17,496 nucleotides of DNA from Lachnospiraceae bacterium UBA2734 (GTDB lineage Bacteria > Bacillota > Clostridia > Lachnospirales > Lachnospiraceae), in NCBI GenBank assembly GCA_002353635.1, contig DEKA01000018.1:1-17496 (forward strand), read 5' to 3'. The position numbers were made by a program, and so were the translations under genes. The stretch's first letter is position 1. Each line of letters begins with the position of its first letter. Below the pieces are notes generated by a model, which was not told where the DNA came from, made no database searches, and saw only the letters and a list, made by a program, of their open reading frames with translations. Shown one piece after another: positions 14,321 through 17,496 of the stretch.

Positions 14321-15193
14321 TCACTTCAAATCAGGAACACTGACATAGCGGGCGCGGTCCGTGTAGTGCTCCTTCGTGATCAGCTCTTTGTAGCGCCCGG
14401 GCGTCATGCCGATGAACCTTCTGAAGTCCCGCACGCACTGCGGCTGGTCGTAGTAGCCGAGGTCAATCGCCCAGTCTGCCGTCTTCTCCTCGTAGCCGTA
14501 GTTCAGGAACTCAATTGCCCGCTGAAAGCGGAGAATGCTGCAGAATGTCTTCGGCGAAATGCCCATTTCCTCCATAAAAATGCGGCGGATGTAGCGCTCC
14601 GAATATTCTGTCTCCGCCGCAAGGCCGCTGATGCGCACCTGCCCGTCCGACGCGTAGATCCGGCTGCAGACATCCTGAAAGAGGGCCTCTTTGCCATACG
14701 GTGCGGGAGGCTTCTGCGCCTGCAGGAGCTTCGTGTACGCCGACAAAAAGACATGAATCCGCCCGGCGAAATCCTTCTGCGAAGCGAGAGGCCGGAGATC
14801 GACGCCGGACCCCGGCGGCACTGCCTCTTCGATCGGAATGCGCTTCTCTGTCAGGTCGCGTATGCGCAGAGACACGCCTGCGGGCCTGGTTCCCGGCATG
14901 AAGCGCACACCAAAAACATCCTCCGCCTCCGGCAGCAGGTCATGCGTATAGGAGAGCCTGGTTCCGGAGAGGAACGCATCCATCTCCCCGTCTTTTCCAT
15001 AACTGAAAACAGCATCGATGCACGCATCCGGAATCGTGCCAAGCGCCCGGCCCTTGTCTTTAGTGAGCATATAAAAATGAGAGATCCCCATCTTCCGACA
15101 GGCCGCCTGCACGAAGGAGCGGCTCTCCAGCACAAAGAAGGGCTGCGTGGCGCGCAGCTTATCCTTTTTCCAGTTTTTGTTCGCTCTTTCCAT
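14321..15193 (-). CDS. AraC-family transcriptional regulator
   Basis: The 290-aa product has an N-terminal sensor region (about 1-160), with patterns such as CIDAVFSY and VFGVRFMPG that recall the DUF6597-type ligand domain of some AraC proteins, and a C-terminal double helix-turn-helix (about 185-285). In the latter, ISGLAAETEYSERYIRRIF is the first HTH and ADWAIDLGYYDQPQCVRDFRRFIGMTPGRY is the second with the family signature. The ATG at 15193 is chosen with GAGGAAG upstream; TTG (15202) and GTG (15196) are alternative in-frame starts. It lies between the dehydrogenase operon (same strand, downstream) and the divergent OCD-family gene, so it probably controls one or both in response to the substrate (inference). 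Confidence 0.9.
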   Translation of the reverse strand: MERANKNWKKDKLRATQPFFVLESRSFVQAACRKMGISHFYMLTKDKGRALGTIPDACIDAVFSYGKDGEMDAFLSGTRLSYTHDLLPEAEDVFGVRFMPGTRPAGVSLRIRDLTEKRIPIEEAVPPGSGVDLRPLASQKDFAGRIHVFLSAYTKLLQAQKPPAPYGKEALFQDVCSRIYASDGQVRISGLAAETEYSERYIRRIFMEEMGISPKTFCSILRFQRAIEFLNYGYEEKTADWAIDLGYYDQPQCVRDFRRFIGMTPGRYKELITKEHYTDRARYVSVPDLK

Positions 15194-15259
15194 CACTGAC
15201 AATGCTTCCTCACGGAATGCAGAATGGTTCCGATTTATACAATAATTGCCTGCCCAGAT

Positions 15260-15286
15260 TTTATAGCATTTCCATCAAACAAACAA
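15260..15286 (-). promoter_or_regulatory. Candidate minus-strand promoter for the AraC gene
   Basis: Read on the minus strand, TGCTATAAA (15268-15260) looks like an extended -10 element. TTGTTT (15286-15281) lies 15 nt upstream as a possible -35. It would start transcription about 55 nt before the regulator's start codon. The -35 is weak and the spacing short, so this is a pattern-based guess. Confidence 0.35.
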
Positions 15287-15296
15287 CACCGTAGAC

Positions 15297-15347
15297 AAAG
15301 ACGTCGCAGGCGGCTGGCTTAGCCGTGTGCGGCGTCTTTCTTTTTTT
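15297..15347 (+). terminator. Leader terminator upstream of the OCD-family gene, possible attenuator
   Basis: Outer arms AAAGACG-t-CGCA (15297-15308) and TGCG-g-CGTCTTT (15328-15339) enclose an inner stem CGGCT/AGCCG (15311-15315 and 15321-15325). A run CTTTTTTT follows immediately. This is a textbook plus-strand intrinsic terminator, yet no plus-strand gene ends upstream of it within the visible 4.8 kb. It lies 82 nt before the start of the OCD-family gene and so sits in that gene's 5' leader, suggesting attenuation or insulation against antisense readthrough. Confidence 0.65.
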
Positions 15348-15428
15348 ACACGGGACTATGAGCGAAGGCGCGCAGCGCCGCAGCGAATTTGCACCGCTCG
15401 TAAAGAACAATATTCAGGAGGCAATGAC

Positions 15429-16565
15429 ATGAGCGAATATCCGGCAATTGATTTTCTGTTTCTGAATGAACAGGACATGATCAAGGCAGGCGTAACAGAT
15501 ATGCCCGCATGCGTAGACGCCATGGAGGAAGTGCTGAAGCTCCTCGGCAAGGGCGATTTCATGATGGGCGGCGAGAACCACTATTCTCACGGCACCAAGC
15601 TCGCGTTCCCGGATGAGTCTCCTTTCCCGGAAATGCCCTCCGGCAAGGGCGAGGATCGAAGATTCCTTGCCATGCCCGCTTACCTCGGCGCACCTTTTGA
15701 CAATGCAGGCGTGAAGTGGTACGGCTCCAACATGGAGAACAAGAAAAAGGGTCTTCCCCGCTCCATTCTGATGTTTATTCTGACCGATAAGGACACAGGT
15801 GCTCCGAAGGCATTCATGTCTGCGAACCTCCTCAGTGCTTACAGAACCGGTGCTGTATCCGGTGCAGGCCTTCGCTATCTGGCAAGAAAGGGATCCAAGG
15901 TTGCCGGCATCTATGGCCCCGGTGTCATCGGCAAGACGACTTTTGAAGCCATCATGGATGCCTGCCCCACAATTGAGACCGTCAAGGTAAAGGGCAGAAG
16001 CCAGAGAGGTATCGATTCCTTCACAGCATTTGCAAAGGAGAAGTTCCCGGCTGTCAAGGTTGAGGTTGTAGATACACTCGAAGCTATGGTGAGAGACACC
16101 GATGTGATGGCTTTCTGTGCAACCAGCGGACATGACCTCAGCAAGTATCCTCACATTGAGAAGGAATGGGTGAAGAAGGGCGCAACCATTGCCTGCCCCG
16201 GCGGCGCTGAGTTCGACAAGGACTTCCTCGTCAATGACTGCCGTCTTGCTGTGGATGCCCTTGGTCTCTATCACGCATGGGCAACAGAGTTCCCTTATCC
16301 CACATACGGCTCCGTCACCATCGTCGGCACGAAGTTCATGGATCTCGAGCACGAGGGAAGAATCACGGACGCTGACATCACCGATATGGGCCAGGTTCTT
16401 CTGGGCAAGCAGGAAGCCAGAAAGAATGACGACGAGATCATCGTCTACTCCGTCGGCGGCATGCCCGTTGAGGATGTTGCCTGGGCTACGGTCTGCCTGA
16501 AGAAGGCAAAGGAGCTCGGCGTCGGCACCCCCCTTCATCTGTGGGATAAGCCTGCCATGTACTGA
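15429..16565 (+). CDS. Ornithine cyclodeaminase/mu-crystallin family protein
   Basis: The 378-aa product belongs to the OCD/mu-crystallin family of NAD(P)-dependent enzymes, which includes ornithine cyclodeaminase, pyrroline-2-carboxylate reductase and some alanine and opine dehydrogenases. It shows the active-site stretch GVKWYGSNMENKKKGLPRS (Lys97 in the conserved VKW), the family motif LSAYRTGAVSG (135-145), and the dinucleotide-binding GPGVIG (163-168). It is somewhat longer than typical members (about 310-350 aa). The start is fixed by AGGAGG 7 nt before the ATG; the in-frame upstream extension to 15327 runs through the terminator. Together with the nearby flavoprotein dehydrogenase operon it points to amino acid, imino acid or amine metabolism. 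I have an unverified recollection that a related subgroup is named tyramine oxidase subunit B in databases; the substrate remains open. Confidence 0.88.
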   Translation: MSEYPAIDFLFLNEQDMIKAGVTDMPACVDAMEEVLKLLGKGDFMMGGENHYSHGTKLAFPDESPFPEMPSGKGEDRRFLAMPAYLGAPFDNAGVKWYGSNMENKKKGLPRSILMFILTDKDTGAPKAFMSANLLSAYRTGAVSGAGLRYLARKGSKVAGIYGPGVIGKTTFEAIMDACPTIETVKVKGRSQRGIDSFTAFAKEKFPAVKVEVVDTLEAMVRDTDVMAFCATSGHDLSKYPHIEKEWVKKGATIACPGGAEFDKDFLVNDCRLAVDALGLYHAWATEFPYPTYGSVTIVGTKFMDLEHEGRITDADITDMGQVLLGKQEARKNDDEIIVYSVGGMPVEDVAWATVCLKKAKELGVGTPLHLWDKPAMY

Positions 16566-16594
16566 TTTTCAGCACAACATATCGATCAGCAACG

Positions 16595-16638
16595 AGGCTG
16601 AGAAAGGATTTCCATCCTTTCCCGGCCTTACTTTGTTT
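16595..16638 (+). terminator. Terminator-like hairpin after the OCD-family gene
   Basis: A perfect 8-bp stem GAAAGGAT/ATCCTTTC (16602-16609 and 16614-16621) with loop TTCC is extended by an outer AGGC/GCCT pairing, and followed by TTACTTTGTTTT. It lies 30 nt after the stop codon and separates this gene from the kinase-like gene. Confidence 0.65.
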
Positions 16639-16714
16639 TCAAAGGAAAATAACCACCAGCCGGCAGGCTGATGCCGAATCACCCAGCAGCACACTTCCTG
16701 AAAGGAGTCATTCC

Positions 16715-17314
16715 ATGAAACATCTGGTAGTCACGATCGGCTGCGAATACGGCGCCGGCGGCCCACAGATCGGTAAGATGCTCGCGAAGACCCTTCATTT
16801 CGAGTTCTACGACAGAGACCTTGTGGACAGTGTCGTCGCAAAGCTCGGTGTGGAGAAGGATCTCGTGGAGAAGGCAGATGTGAAGAAAAACGTGCCTTAT
16901 GCTTTCGACACCACACTTGGCCCCAGATACGCGAACCTCACAAACCGCGTCATTTCTGCGCAGTTCCAGGTCATCCACGATATGGCGGAGAAGTCCTCCT
17001 GCGTCATCATCGGCCGTAGCAGCAACTATATTCTGCAGGACCGCGATGATGTGCTGAATGTTTTCATTTATGCGCCAAAGGAAGTCCGCATCAATTCCAT
17101 TATGGAGCAGATGCATGTGAACCGCAAAAAGGCGGAGGAGCTCATCGACTACAATGACGAGCAGCTCCATTCCCGTCATAAATATATTACCGGCACATAC
17201 CGGGGCGACCGGAAAGAGAGACATATCATGATGGACAGCAGCTTACTCGGCTGGGAAAAGACTGCACAGGCGCTGCTCATGATGATCGAGATGCTCGAAG
17301 AGAAGGCAGGGTGA
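16715..17314 (+). CDS. Cytidylate kinase-like family protein
   Basis: The 199-aa product is a P-loop protein of the cytidylate-kinase-like family (Cytidylate_kin2 type). The N-terminus LVVTIGCEYGAGGPQIGKMLA carries the modified Walker A, followed by FYDRDLV. Further family patterns are CVIIGRSSNYIL, a central helix with YAPKEVRINSIMEQM, and DYNDEQLHSRHKYITG near the LID region. True Cmk is usually longer (about 220 aa) and has a standard GPxGxGKS loop, so the substrate is uncertain; a nucleotide or small-molecule kinase role is inferred. AAAGGAG lies before the ATG. A terminator-like hairpin separates it from the OCD-family gene, so it may have its own promoter or be expressed by readthrough. 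Confidence 0.88.
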   Translation: MKHLVVTIGCEYGAGGPQIGKMLAKTLHFEFYDRDLVDSVVAKLGVEKDLVEKADVKKNVPYAFDTTLGPRYANLTNRVISAQFQVIHDMAEKSSCVIIGRSSNYILQDRDDVLNVFIYAPKEVRINSIMEQMHVNRKKAEELIDYNDEQLHSRHKYITGTYRGDRKERHIMMDSSLLGWEKTAQALLMMIEMLEEKAG

Positions 17315-17317
17315 AAA

Positions 17318-17353
17318 GTTTGAATGCGATCGCTGATGCGATCGCATTCAAAC
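17318..17353 (+). repeat. Perfect 16-bp hairpin after the kinase-like gene
   Basis: Arms GTTTGAATGCGATCGC (17318-17333) and its exact reverse complement (17338-17353) flank the loop TGAT, starting 4 nt after the stop codon. The stem is very stable but no T-run follows, so it may be a factor-dependent or transcript-stabilising element, or a palindromic repeat. Confidence 0.85.
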
Positions 17354-17354
17354 A

Positions 17355-17386
17355 CGAATTGGTGCCGCTGTGCGGCCCCAATTTCG
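17355..17386. repeat. Second hairpin after the kinase-like gene
   Basis: Arms CGAATTGGTGCCGC and GCGGCCCCAATTTCG pair around TGT, with one bulge and one mismatch. It directly abuts the 16-bp hairpin, giving a tandem of stem-loops with no coding potential. Confidence 0.65.
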
Positions 17387-17397
17387 ATGATCCCATC

Positions 17398-17424
17398 GGC
17401 GAAACCGCCGTCGCGGATTTTGCC
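17398..17424. repeat. 27-bp hairpin repeat, copy 2
   Basis: Same length and arrangement as the element at 2459-2485: left arm GGCGAAACCGC and right arm GCGGATTTTGCC. It is followed by TCGGGG and a small GTGC-TGAT-GCAC hairpin. Confidence 0.8.
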
Positions 17425-17455
17425 TCGGGGTGCTGATGCACCGGCTGCCGCATTC

Positions 17456-17482
17456 GGCGAAACCGCCTCCGCGGATTTCGCC
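17456..17482. repeat. 27-bp hairpin repeat, copy 3
   Basis: The best-matched copy: GGCGAAACCGC and GCGGATTTCGCC around a 4-nt loop, pairing fully except for one bulged base. It lies 31 nt after copy 2 in the same orientation. The stretch 17315-17496 contains only these palindromic elements and no gene. Confidence 0.82.
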
Positions 17483-17496
17483 TCAGCGAGGAATAA

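Noticed and set aside
14201..15199. Plus-strand open frame (332 aa) opposite the AraC gene
   Set aside because: The minus-strand frame has a clear double helix-turn-helix; the plus-strand product is Arg/Leu/His-rich and featureless.
15414..16538. Long minus-strand open frame (374 aa) opposite the OCD-family gene
   Set aside because: The plus-strand OCD protein has complete motifs and a strong start; the antisense product has no recognisable feature.
17318..17353. GCGATCGC octamers as cyanobacterial HIP1 sites
   Set aside because: They occur only as the two arms of one hairpin and the gene content is clostridial, so HIP1 is not supported.
2459..17482. CRISPR array from the recurring 27-bp element
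   Set aside because: Copies are far apart or irregularly spaced, highly self-complementary, and no cas gene is nearby.

Overview
The window looks like a chromosomal segment of an anaerobic Bacillota bacterium, most likely a Clostridia member (Lachnospiraceae or a relative). This rests on strong AGGAGG-type ribosome binding sites, [FeFe]-hydrogenase maturation genes, oxygen-sensitive Fe-S enzymes and a moderately high GC content judged by eye. The genus assignment is inference. No rRNA, tRNA, CRISPR array, transposase or phage gene was seen.

Region 1 (177-10413, plus strand) is a compact run of eight genes: hypD, hypE, a small TM1266-family (iron-only hydrogenase system regulator) gene, two nitrogenase-component-1-like genes, hydF, hydE and hypF. 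It mixes the Fe(CN)2CO-building machinery of [NiFe] hydrogenases (HypD, HypE, HypF) with two of the three [FeFe] hydrogenase maturases (HydE, HydF). HydG, the maturase that makes the CO and CN ligands of the H-cluster, is absent from the window. The two nitrogenase-like genes sit between the TM1266 gene and hydF. No hydrogenase structural gene and no NifH-like reductase is present. This hybrid locus is the best candidate for an undescribed system: either a HydG-free route to a hydrogenase-type cofactor, or a nitrogenase-like enzyme or scaffold that depends on hydrogenase maturases.

Region 2 (10514-14050, minus strand) is a tight operon for a multi-subunit flavin/Fe-S amine or amino-acid dehydrogenase of the HcnABC / D-hydroxyproline dehydrogenase / sarcosine oxidase type. 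Its order of transcription is a [2Fe-2S] subunit, a possible 50-aa small protein, an FAD/NAD(P) subunit with a 4Fe-4S ferredoxin segment, a BFD-like [2Fe-2S] protein and a DAO-family flavoprotein. Upstream on the same strand is an AraC-family regulator (14321-15193). Divergent from that regulator are an ornithine cyclodeaminase/mu-crystallin family gene (15429-16565), preceded by a leader containing a terminator hairpin, and then a cytidylate-kinase-like gene (16715-17314). Together these suggest regulated fermentation of an amino acid or amine; the substrate cannot be read from sequence.

The intergenic DNA is unusual. There are two 76-bp near-identical repeats (in front of hypE and in front of the TM1266 gene), three copies of a 27-bp hairpin repeat (after hypE and twice at the right end), a 16-bp perfect hairpin after the kinase gene, and short palindromic repeats at the left end. 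These look like dispersed palindromic elements of the host genome.
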